Of a stretch of DNA of 12,550 nt, positions 1 to 5,629 are shown in pieces. This DNA comes from Ruminococcus sp. UBA4350 (GTDB taxonomy: Bacteria; Bacillota; Clostridia; Oscillospirales; Ruminococcaceae): positions 1 to 12,550 of the forward strand of contig DGSY01000147.1 in NCBI GenBank assembly GCA_002394125.1, in the 5' to 3' direction. The position numbers and the translations under genes are program-made. Position 1 is the first letter of the stretch. Each line of letters starts with the position of its first letter. The notes below the pieces were generated by a model. That model saw only the letters and a program-made list of their open reading frames with translations, searched no databases and had not been told where the DNA came from.

Positions 1-99
1 CCTCTCTTAAGGTTGCCCCCTCGCGCTCCCCTTCCTTATCTCTCCTCTCTCCAAGTTCCGTCAGATGTGTCTTGATTGCTTTGACAGGCTTCACTTACA

Positions 100-250
100 C
101 CGTTCGCATAGCCAGCACGCTATACACTGGCTATGCTCCCGATGCGCCGAATATCAGTTAGTAAAAGCTGCGAACAGCAGCGTGTATTCGGTGAATTGGA
201 ACAGTGAGCGCATCCGCAGCTTTAGCATAACGGCTGTCGGCCCTGCCGAC
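100..250. other. Gene-free intergenic stretch with nested inverted repeats
   Basis: Positions 1-304 contain no reading frame I trust. The 82-codon frame from 65 has no Shine-Dalgarno site and a composition unlike the neighbouring genes. What the stretch does hold is secondary structure. Perfect inverted pairs are 106-115 with 127-136 (10 bp), 141-147 with 208-214 (7 bp, GATGCGC/GCGCATC), 147-153 with 185-191 (7 bp, CCGAATA/TATTCGG) and 167-170 with 175-178 around CGAA. An alternative pair, 164-172 with 215-223 (9 bp, AAGCTGCG core), competes with these. The 141-214 set nests like a multistem RNA or a decayed palindromic repeat. An exact TTGACA lies at 81-86, but no good -10 follows at normal spacing. 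I cannot assign it to a known RNA family. Confidence 0.45.
106..136. repeat. Perfect 10-bp inverted repeat (hairpin)
   Basis: GCATAGCCAG at 106-115 is exactly complementary to CTGGCTATGC at 127-136, with an 11-nt loop. No T-run follows on either strand, so it is not a classical terminator. It may be part of the larger structured stretch around it or a protein-binding palindrome. Confidence 0.6.
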
Positions 251-266
251 CGGCCCTGCCGACCGG
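241..266. repeat. 13-bp tandem duplication
   Basis: The unit CCCTGCCGACCGG occurs twice in direct tandem (241-253 and 254-266). GTCGGC at 236-241 can also pair with GCCGAC at 245-250 over a CCT loop. The repeat ends a few bases before the -35 box of the DUF6323 operon promoter, so copy number or a bound protein here could affect that promoter (inference). Confidence 0.7.
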
Positions 267-269
267 GGA

Positions 270-298
270 TTTACAAAAAACGAAAAATGTTGTATACT
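270..298 (+). promoter_or_regulatory. Sigma-A-type promoter of the DUF6323-DUF6179 operon
   Basis: TTTACA (270-275) and TATACT (293-298) are separated by exactly 17 bp. The spacer is A-rich. Transcription would start near 305, giving a leader of about 24 nt that carries the AAAGGAGAG ribosome binding site (313-321) before the ATG at 329. Confidence 0.75.
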
Positions 299-328
299 GA
301 TAACAGAATATGAAAGGAGAGCGAAGAA

Positions 329-1162
329 ATGGATTTTTCACTTTCACTTGCAGAAGCATCACCGCTGCTGACGCCCGCCGTGCAGAAGCAGCATATCCTT
401 GCGCTCAACCGGACGCTCCGGCAGGAGTACGGCTTGCAGCTGACACCGGAGGATGCGGAAATGCTCGTGCAGACCGCCGACCGCGCCATGTCCGCAGAGG
501 GGCTGATCCAGTTCGGCGAGGGCATCACGCCGCGCCTGATCCACTGGTTTCTGCCGTCCGGCTGGCTCGGCGATGATCCCGCCGGACGCGCTGCCGATCT
601 GACTGCGGCATTCTGCCGGCTCAAGGGCGATTTGCAGGCGCTCTATGACGAAGCAGACGATCCGGAATGCATTCTCTCGGATAACGCGATCATTGACTAT
701 ATGTACCGCTTCTATGTCAGCCCGAACTGCGGCGGCGATGTGCGGGAAATGCTCGCGCAGGCGGAGCGGATTCTTGTCGGGACAATGCGCCGGCTGCTGG
801 AGCAGCGTGCTGCGGAGCGCAAGCAGCGGCTCGCCGATGTCACCGGAGACAGCGAAGCCCGTGCGCTGTATGCCGACCTCATTCAGCGGGAGGATGCCGC
901 CTCCGCGTATGAGGACGCCTATGAGCAGGAGCAGTATGACTACGCGTATCATGAGGAAATGCGGCAGGATGTATTCGGCAATTATCTTGAGGATTACGAC
1001 GAGGACACGGCGGTTCACACACGCGGTACCTATGCCGAGGAGCTGGAGGAAACGCTGCGCCGGAATCCGGCATTCCTGCTGCCGAGTGCGGCACAGGAGG
1101 CGGAATGGGCAGAAATGACAGCAGAATGGGAAGCGCAGGACGCAGCAGAGGAGGCGGAATGA
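329..1162 (+). CDS. DUF6323-family protein (function unknown)
   Basis: A 277-residue, presumably cytoplasmic protein with no signal peptide or membrane segment. The start is ATG 329, preceded by AAAGGAGAG at 313-321. Residues about 1-150 resemble, from memory, the DUF6323 family: an EYGLQLTPEDAEML segment, then FGEGITPRLIHWF (around 62-74), an alternation of helices, and an LSDNAIIDYMYRFYVSPNCGG stretch (around 115-135) matching the family's conserved DELI-then-Phe-then-Cys-Gly pattern. The rest is a long, acidic, Tyr/Asp/Glu-rich helical tail (about 150-277), which seems longer than usual for the family. The gene ends one base before the DUF6179-like gene starts, so the two are almost certainly co-translated. 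These two families commonly sit side by side in Clostridia, which supports both calls. No biochemical role is known to me, and the family assignment was not confirmed by a search. Confidence 0.72.
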   Translation: MDFSLSLAEASPLLTPAVQKQHILALNRTLRQEYGLQLTPEDAEMLVQTADRAMSAEGLIQFGEGITPRLIHWFLPSGWLGDDPAGRAADLTAAFCRLKGDLQALYDEADDPECILSDNAIIDYMYRFYVSPNCGGDVREMLAQAERILVGTMRRLLEQRAAERKQRLADVTGDSEARALYADLIQREDAASAYEDAYEQEQYDYAYHEEMRQDVFGNYLEDYDEDTAVHTRGTYAEELEETLRRNPAFLLPSAAQEAEWAEMTAEWEAQDAAEEAE

Positions 1163-1163
1163 T

Positions 1164-2090
1164 ATGGACGCATTGATGAAACAAAGCGCGGCGCAGGAGC
1201 CGCTCCCCCGCCGGGATTATACATTGAATCTGCTGCGGCGTGCGGCGGTCAGCGGCGCGATCCCGATGCCGCAGCTCGAAGCGATCCGCAGCGGACTGCA
1301 TCAGGCGGCGGCGGAGCGGGCGGCGGCCTATACCCGCGGCAGAAGCACGACCGTCACCAGAGCGCAGGCGGAGGCATTTTACCAGTCGCTGTTCTGTCAG
1401 CTCGATGCGGTATTGCTCGCGCTCGGCTCCGATGCAGCCGCAGAGGAGGCGCTCCGCAGCAAGCCGCTCGGCGAACTGCTCGAAGCCGGACAGCTGCGCA
1501 GTCTACAGCTCTATGAGGAGGCGAAGGAACGCTTCCGGAAAGCATATCAGCTGACCAAGCCGGTGCAGACATCGTTCTTCCATGCGCTGCTGGACGACTT
1601 TTCGAGGTTCTGCACGGATTACGATGCGCGGTTCCGTGCGGCGGATACCAAGGTCGAATTCAGCTATCCGCTGCTCGGCGGCGAGACCGTCACCGAAAGC
1701 GGAATCGTCGGTGTACATCACTATTATTCGTCGCTGCTGCGGGAGGCAGAGCTGCTGCATCATTTCGATACGGCGGCGGTGCAGACGATGATGCAGCGCT
1801 ATGCAGACCGCTTCCTGACGACGCCGGATATGATCGCGGAGAATATTGCGGAGCTTGTCATGCGGCACTGGCTGACGAATGCGCTCTGCGGTGCGGAGGA
1901 CGATCTGCTGACGGTCACGCCGGAGACGCAGGCGCTTTTCAATGCCCAATTCGGTGATATGCCGGCAGAGCAGCTTGAAGCGGAAATAAGACGCTGCATC
2001 GCGGAGAGATTTGCAGATTGTCCGTTTACGGAGATTCCCGCGGCGGTGCTGCGGCCTTACGGCAGACGAAGCGCGGCTTTGTCAGAATAA
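1164..2090 (+). CDS. DUF6179-family protein (function unknown)
   Basis: A 308-residue, predominantly helical soluble protein. The start is ATG 1164, with GAGGAGGCGG (1149-1158) embedded in the end of the upstream gene, so translation is coupled to the DUF6323-like gene. I recognise the DUF6179 pattern: an N-terminal LLRRAAVSGAIPMPQLEAI segment, an AAAYTRGRSTTVTRAQAEAF stretch (family pattern: YTxGxSSSVxxExAE), an LDAVLLAL segment, then SFFHALLDDFSRFCTDYDARF followed by a hydrophobic FSYPLLGGETVTESGIVGV stretch (family pattern: lone Pro-Leu before an invariant Gly-Ile/Val). No catalytic motif, metal-binding cluster or membrane segment is visible. It may act in a complex with its neighbour (inference from the conserved pairing). 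The low-lysine, Arg/Ala-rich composition fits the GC-rich codon use of the region. Confidence 0.75.
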   Translation: MDALMKQSAAQEPLPRRDYTLNLLRRAAVSGAIPMPQLEAIRSGLHQAAAERAAAYTRGRSTTVTRAQAEAFYQSLFCQLDAVLLALGSDAAAEEALRSKPLGELLEAGQLRSLQLYEEAKERFRKAYQLTKPVQTSFFHALLDDFSRFCTDYDARFRAADTKVEFSYPLLGGETVTESGIVGVHHYYSSLLREAELLHHFDTAAVQTMMQRYADRFLTTPDMIAENIAELVMRHWLTNALCGAEDDLLTVTPETQALFNAQFGDMPAEQLEAEIRRCIAERFADCPFTEIPAAVLRPYGRRSAALSE

Positions 2091-2141
2091 TATACGCCGC
2101 TCCTGCTCCTGTCTGAGGTGAATTTTTGTCCAATAAGCCCA

Positions 2142-2170
2142 TTGCATTTCCCGAAAAATTGTGCTATAAT
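2142..2170 (+). promoter_or_regulatory. Strong extended -10 promoter of the CarD-like gene
   Basis: TTGCAT (2142-2147), a 17-bp spacer and a perfect TATAAT (2165-2170) preceded by TGC, an extended -10 element. Transcription would start near 2177. The leader of about 64 nt contains a small hairpin, GCTGCC (2188-2193) with GGCAGC (2198-2203) around CTCC, upstream of the ribosome binding site. The promoter lies inside the longer upstream reading frame, which is why the gene start is placed at 2241. Confidence 0.85.
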
Positions 2171-2240
2171 AATAGTAGTATCAGCTTGCTGCCCTCCGGC
2201 AGCGGCACGGCATGATAAAGAGGAGAAAGGGGCTCATGGC

Positions 2241-2762
2241 ATGAAGCAGACATATGAGGCCGGAATGCATATCCGGTATGGCGGAAACGGGATCTGTCTG
2301 ATCGAGCGCGTCGAGGAGATCGCGTATCCCGGCGCACAGCCGTTCCGGATGTGCTACATTCTGCGGCCGATCCGCAGCAGCGGCATGGAGATCTCCGTCC
2401 CGCTTGATAATGAAACGCTCTGCGCCAAAATGCAGCCGCTCCGGACGCCGGAGGAGATCGACAATATGCTCAATGAAGCTGCACACGATGAGGAAATGGC
2501 ATGGATCGAGGACCGCAAGCAGCGCGGCGCGGAATACAGAAAAATCCTTGCTGCCGGCGATGCGCAGGCATTGCTGCGGCTGATCCACTGCATCCTGCGG
2601 CAGCAGAACAAGCTGAAAGCGATGGGCAAGCGGCTGTCCGCGATGGATGACAACACGCGCAAGGATGCGGCGCGGATGCTGGATGAGGAATTCGGATTCT
2701 CGCTTGGCATGACGCCGGAACAGGCCAGCGCATACATCTGTGAAAAGCTGAATATCGGATAA
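2241..2762 (+). CDS. CarD-family RNA polymerase-binding transcription regulator
   Basis: A 173-residue cytoplasmic protein of the CarD/CdnL family. Such proteins bind the beta subunit of RNA polymerase and stabilise or tune the open complex at promoters. The N-terminal Tudor-like polymerase-interaction domain (about 8-65) is seen in GMHIRYGGNGICLIERVEEI, a YILRP strand, ISVPLDN and the following MQPLRTPEEID. The C-terminal half (about 75-173) is the helical domain, with the usual W..DRK.R pattern, an ILAAGD turn and a terminal EEFGFSLGMTPEQA helix pair. An in-frame ATG at 2118 lies upstream of the promoter. ATG 2241 is preceded by AGGAGAAAGGGG (2221-2232), so it is the start. The gene has its own strong promoter and terminator and is monocistronic. 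Its length matches the short CarD proteins of Firmicutes rather than the transcription-repair helicase Mfd. Confidence 0.9.
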   Translation: MKQTYEAGMHIRYGGNGICLIERVEEIAYPGAQPFRMCYILRPIRSSGMEISVPLDNETLCAKMQPLRTPEEIDNMLNEAAHDEEMAWIEDRKQRGAEYRKILAAGDAQALLRLIHCILRQQNKLKAMGKRLSAMDDNTRKDAARMLDEEFGFSLGMTPEQASAYICEKLNIG

Positions 2763-2765
2763 CAG

Positions 2766-2798
2766 AAGACCTGACCGGCGGAACGGTCAGGTCTTTTT
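2766..2798 (+). terminator. Rho-independent terminator of the CarD-like gene
   Basis: AGACCTGACCG (2767-2777) pairs perfectly with CGGTCAGGTCT (2784-2794) over a 6-nt loop, extended by one A-T pair and followed by a T-run to 2798. It begins four bases after the stop codon, so it isolates the CarD-like gene from the sigma-factor operon downstream. Confidence 0.95.
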
Positions 2799-2826
2799 GT
2801 ATGCGAAAAAAATTTTATGATTTTCC

Positions 2827-2853
2827 GGTAACGAATCCCGCATCTCGATCGTC
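2827..2853 (+). promoter_or_regulatory. Candidate ECF-sigma promoter (autoregulation)
   Basis: GGTAAC (2827-2832) is followed after 17 bp by CGTC (2850-2853). This fits the AAC / N16-17 / CGTC-or-CGAC architecture of ECF sigma promoters in Firmicutes such as SigX, SigM and SigW. No sigma-A -35 box sits at the right distance from the AT-rich TATATAAA at 2854-2861. Transcription would start near 2862, giving a very short leader with the ribosome binding site at 2863-2870. Position and architecture suggest that the sigma factor transcribes its own operon. Confidence 0.55.
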
Positions 2854-2878
2854 TATATAAACAAAGGGGGTGAAAGCG

Positions 2879-3382
2879 TTGGGAAAGCAGCCTGAATTTG
2901 ACGAGATCTACAGGCTTTATGCCGCCGATCTCTACCGCTATCTGCTCCGGCTGACCGGCGATTCCGCGCTCGCGGAGGACATTTTGCAGGACACCATGCT
3001 GAAAGCATTTACCGGCATCGACAAATTCCGCGGCGATTGCAGCATGAAAACATGGCTCTGCACACTGGCGCGCAATCTCTGGCGCGATCACCTGAAAAAA
3101 GCCGAAAACCGCAATCTCCCGCTGGAGGAATCATGGGGCATTGCCGACGGCAGCGATCTGGAATCGCAAATGGCGGACAAGGCACAGGCAATGGCGATCC
3201 ACCGCCTGCTGCACCGGCTCGATGAACCGTATAAGGAGATCTTCTCGCTGCGGATCTTTGCGGAGCTGAGCTTCCGCGAGATCGGCGAGGTCTTCGGCAA
3301 GACCGAGAACTGGGCGCGGGTATCCTTTTTCCGTGCCAAAAAGAAGCTGATCGAGATGATGGAACAGGAGGATTCAAAATGA
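2879..3382 (+). CDS. ECF-family RNA polymerase sigma factor
   Basis: A 167-residue extracytoplasmic-function sigma factor. Region 2 (about 6-75) is visible as FDEIYRLYAADLYRYLLRLTGD, AEDILQDTMLKAF and then FRGDCSMKTWLCTLARNLWRDH, covering core-polymerase binding and -10 recognition. Region 4 (about 105-160) shows LDEPYKEIFSLRIFAELSFREIGEVFGKTENWARVSFFRAKKKL, the helix-turn-helix for the -35 box. The frame opens at GTG 2870, but AAAGGGGG (2863-2870) overlaps that codon. TTG 2879, eight bases further on, is therefore the better start. The stop overlaps the ATG of the anti-sigma gene by ATGA, so the pair is translationally coupled. The sigma factor should be held inactive by the membrane anti-sigma protein until an envelope signal releases it. 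The likely trigger and target genes cannot be told from sequence. Confidence 0.92.
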   Translation: MGKQPEFDEIYRLYAADLYRYLLRLTGDSALAEDILQDTMLKAFTGIDKFRGDCSMKTWLCTLARNLWRDHLKKAENRNLPLEESWGIADGSDLESQMADKAQAMAIHRLLHRLDEPYKEIFSLRIFAELSFREIGEVFGKTENWARVSFFRAKKKLIEMMEQEDSK

Positions 3383-4527
3383 ACGAAACGATTCTGAACT
3401 GTGAAATGGCACAGGATCTCATCCCGCTTTGCAGCGAGGGACTTTGCAGCGATGCCTCCCGCGCCGCAGTCGAAGCGCATCTGCAAACCTGCGAAAACTG
3501 CCGCAGACTGGCCGCTGCTCTGCCGCAGCCCGCGCCGCAGAAAAGCACCGTTCCGGATGAGACCAGCACCTTCCGCAAGGTCACGCGCCGCATCCGCAAA
3601 AGCCGCATTCTCAACCGCATTCTCACCGCCGCACTGCTGATGCTCGCGATTCCCGTCATCGTACTGAGCGTCGGCAGCATTCTCCGTGACGAGGAGACTC
3701 CCGGCTTTGAGACGGTGATCCAGAGCATTCAGGTGCGCAGACTGGCAAAGGCGATCGGCGAAGGCGATTTCGAGCCGTATCTCAATGTCCTGCATACCCG
3801 TCTCATCGCCTATCCGGATTTTGATACGGCATCGGACGAAAAGCTCTATGCGAAGGAACTGAAAATGCTGAACGATACCTATGCCGAAGCGGTCGGCAGC
3901 CGGAAGCTCAGCTCCGTCCGCGTTCAGTCAGAATACTGGGAGACCGGCCTGGGCGTTGATGTGAATTACCGCCCGACGACCGTGAATTCAACGGCTGTCC
4001 TCACCTACGATGACGGCACAAAGGTCTCGCTCACATTCTACCGCGATGAATACGGCAATTATATCTGCGTCGGCTACGGCGGCGGCGATGTCCCCGTCAA
4101 TTCCGAGGCCGAGGAAAAGCTCGGCGAAGCACTCGGCTGGATCGCCGAAAACAAATCCTCGCATATGCCGTTTGTCGAGCAGCTCTTTGAGGAGCCGGTC
4201 GTCAGCGACAGCCGCCTTGACATGATGCGGAACCGCTTTGCGCCGGAATACCGGGAGACACTGCTGAAATCTTTCACAGAGTTCACGGAGAAATACCGGT
4301 TCACGGATATGATGGTCTCTGACACAAAATTCGACAAGGAGCGCGCCGAGTTCTATTACGAATTCACGCTGACCGCCGCCGATGACAAGGGCAGCGCGGT
4401 CATGCATTCGCGGTTCTATGACAGCAGAGACGGTCTGCTCCCGCCGGAGCGTGACGAAATCGAAATACTCTCCGCAGGCTGCACACCGGAGCTGACCGAA
4501 GCGCTCACCAGTCTGTTCGAGCAATAA
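3379..4527 (+). CDS. Membrane anti-sigma factor with N-terminal zinc finger
   Basis: A 382-residue partner of the ECF sigma factor encoded just upstream (ATGA overlap at 3379-3382). The N-terminus carries a zinc-binding anti-sigma (ZAS / zf-HC2) motif, VEAHLQTCENCRRL, with His34, Cys38 and Cys41 in H-x3-C-x2-C spacing. This binds the sigma factor in the cytoplasm. A basic stretch (about 66-80) precedes a single membrane helix (about 79-101, ILTAALLMLAIPVIVLSVG). The remaining 280 residues would therefore be extracytoplasmic. This outer part has Tyr/Asp-rich beta-like segments and looks like two related halves in composition, but I do not recognise a named domain. It is much larger than in RsiW-type proteins and is the likely sensor. 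The outer segment near residues 103-110 is a reasonable region for regulated proteolysis (inference). Confidence 0.88.
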   Translation: MNETILNCEMAQDLIPLCSEGLCSDASRAAVEAHLQTCENCRRLAAALPQPAPQKSTVPDETSTFRKVTRRIRKSRILNRILTAALLMLAIPVIVLSVGSILRDEETPGFETVIQSIQVRRLAKAIGEGDFEPYLNVLHTRLIAYPDFDTASDEKLYAKELKMLNDTYAEAVGSRKLSSVRVQSEYWETGLGVDVNYRPTTVNSTAVLTYDDGTKVSLTFYRDEYGNYICVGYGGGDVPVNSEAEEKLGEALGWIAENKSSHMPFVEQLFEEPVVSDSRLDMMRNRFAPEYRETLLKSFTEFTEKYRFTDMMVSDTKFDKERAEFYYEFTLTAADDKGSAVMHSRFYDSRDGLLPPERDEIEILSAGCTPELTEALTSLFEQ

Positions 4528-4615
4528 AGCGGTATCTCCGATGGATTTGAAATGGAAGACTGAGGGCGGAACCTCATCATGAACAATCCGCCGGAGGTAC
4601 TTTCATCAGCGATTC

Positions 4616-5395
4616 TTAAAGCGGTGTACAGAAAAGCCGCGCCGCATTCTCCGCCGTGATGCGGCAGATCTCCGGCAGCGAAACACCCTTTTCCCGCGCC
4701 ATGACCGCGGCAGTCTCCGTCAGCATCGTGCTGTCGCAGCGCTGTCCGCGGAACGGCACCGGCGCCATATAAGGGCAGTCTGTTTCGATCAGCAGGCGGT
4801 CAAGCGGAATGCTGCGAAGCGCCTCCAGCGGCCGCCGCGCATTTTTGAATGTCAGCACGCCGGTGAAGCCGATGTGCAGACCCATGCGCAGAACCTCCTG
4901 CGCCGTTTCCGCCGAGCCGGGGAAGCAGTGCATCACGCCCTCCAGCGGCGCAAATTCATGCAGCACCGCCAGCATATCCCCGATCGCATCGCGGCAGTGG
5001 AGGATGACCGGCAGCGAAAGCGACTGCGCCAGCGCAAGCTGCTCCCGGAAAATGCGAAGCTGCGCAGATTTGTCGTATCCCTCAAAATGATAATCCAGAC
5101 CGATCTCGCCGATCGCCTTCACGGACGGATGCGCCGCCATTTCCCGCAGCACATCGAGATAGCCCTCCGCCGGCAGCGGACTTTCCGGATGCACGCCGAC
5201 CGCCGTGACCAGCAGCGCCGGATACTGCTCCGCAAGCGCAATGCCGGCTGCGGAATCCGTCAGCGTTGTGCCGCAGATCATGCAGCGCCGGACACCCTTT
5301 TCCGGAAACGACCCCAGCAGCGCATCCCGATCCGGATCGAATGCCGCATCGGTATAATGCGAATGGCTGTCAAATATGCACAAAGTATCACTCAT
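4616..5395 (-). CDS. TatD-family metal-dependent hydrolase (DNase-like)
   Basis: A 259-residue cytoplasmic TIM-barrel hydrolase of the amidohydrolase superfamily. TatD proteins are metal-dependent deoxyribonucleases/exonucleases. Metal ligands are visible in order: the N-terminal DSHSH motif (His11, His13), GEIGLDYHF (Glu), LPVILHCRD (His), GVMHCFPGS (His) and LIETDCPYMAP (Asp). The family's SPE/R-equivalent C-terminal region GQRCDSTML is also present. The open frame could begin 20 codons earlier, but AAAGGAGGCGG lies nine bases before the ATG at 5395, and 259 residues matches the family, so that start is chosen. The convergent anti-sigma gene ends 88 bases from this stop. No clear sigma-A promoter was found upstream, and the gene is separated from the phosphoglucomutase gene by two strong hairpins. 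Confidence 0.92.
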   Translation of the reverse strand: MSDTLCIFDSHSHYTDAAFDPDRDALLGSFPEKGVRRCMICGTTLTDSAAGIALAEQYPALLVTAVGVHPESPLPAEGYLDVLREMAAHPSVKAIGEIGLDYHFEGYDKSAQLRIFREQLALAQSLSLPVILHCRDAIGDMLAVLHEFAPLEGVMHCFPGSAETAQEVLRMGLHIGFTGVLTFKNARRPLEALRSIPLDRLLIETDCPYMAPVPFRGQRCDSTMLTETAAVMAREKGVSLPEICRITAENAARLFCTPL

Positions 5396-5473
5396 TATTC
5401 CCGCCTCCTTTGACCGGTTCACAGGTTGTTCATGAAAATTTGAGAAATTATGCAATCAATTTTGGAGACTGTG

Positions 5474-5482
5474 TGATATACT
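5474..5482 (+). promoter_or_regulatory. Possible extended -10 promoter on the plus strand
   Basis: TGA followed by TATACT (5477-5482) makes an extended -10 element, but there is no convincing -35 box at 16-18 bp. Transcription would run rightward from about 5489 into the hairpin at 5526-5557, producing an RNA of about 70 nt divergent from the TatD gene. Function unknown. Confidence 0.3.
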
Positions 5483-5525
5483 ATAGCTGTAAACATGATA
5501 AATAATACCTCTCTACTTCTTCCCG

Positions 5526-5557
5526 AAACACGGCTGACCGATCATCAGCCGTGTTTT
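5526..5557. terminator. Strong hairpin terminator, possibly bidirectional
   Basis: AAACACGGCTGA (5526-5537) pairs perfectly with TCAGCCGTGTTT (5545-5556), a 12-bp stem with a 7-nt loop. The plus strand reads TTTT after the GC-rich stem, and the minus strand reads TTT before CGGG. It fits termination of rightward transcripts better than leftward ones. It lies between the pgcA terminator and the TatD gene. Confidence 0.7.
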
Positions 5558-5575
5558 CCGTTTATCAGCAAAATG

Positions 5576-5613
5576 AAAAAGCACAGTCCGCAATCGCAGG
5601 GCTGTGCTTTTTT
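5576..5613 (-). terminator. Rho-independent terminator of the phosphoglucomutase gene
   Basis: AAAAAGCACAG (5576-5586) pairs with CTGTGCTTTTT (5602-5612), extended inward by a few pairs. On the minus strand the stem is followed by a T-run. It starts 17 bases after the pgcA stop codon. A-runs and T-runs flank both sides, so it could also stop rightward transcripts. Confidence 0.9.
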
Positions 5614-5629
5614 GATTTCATATCACAGA

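Noticed and set aside
65..313. An 82-codon plus-strand frame at the left edge
   Set aside because: No ribosome binding site, Cys/His/Arg-rich odd composition, and it overlaps both the inverted repeats and the operon promoter.
2118..2240. N-terminal extension of the CarD-like frame from ATG 2118
   Set aside because: The extension covers the TTGCAT/TATAAT promoter, lacks a ribosome binding site and does not resemble CarD proteins. ATG 2241 has a strong site.
4528..4615. Possible terminator between the convergent anti-sigma and TatD genes
   Set aside because: GGCGGA (4565-4570) can pair with TCCGCC (4587-4592), and there is an alternative outer pairing, but the loops are long and no T-run follows on either strand. 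The 88-base gap holds nothing else I can name.
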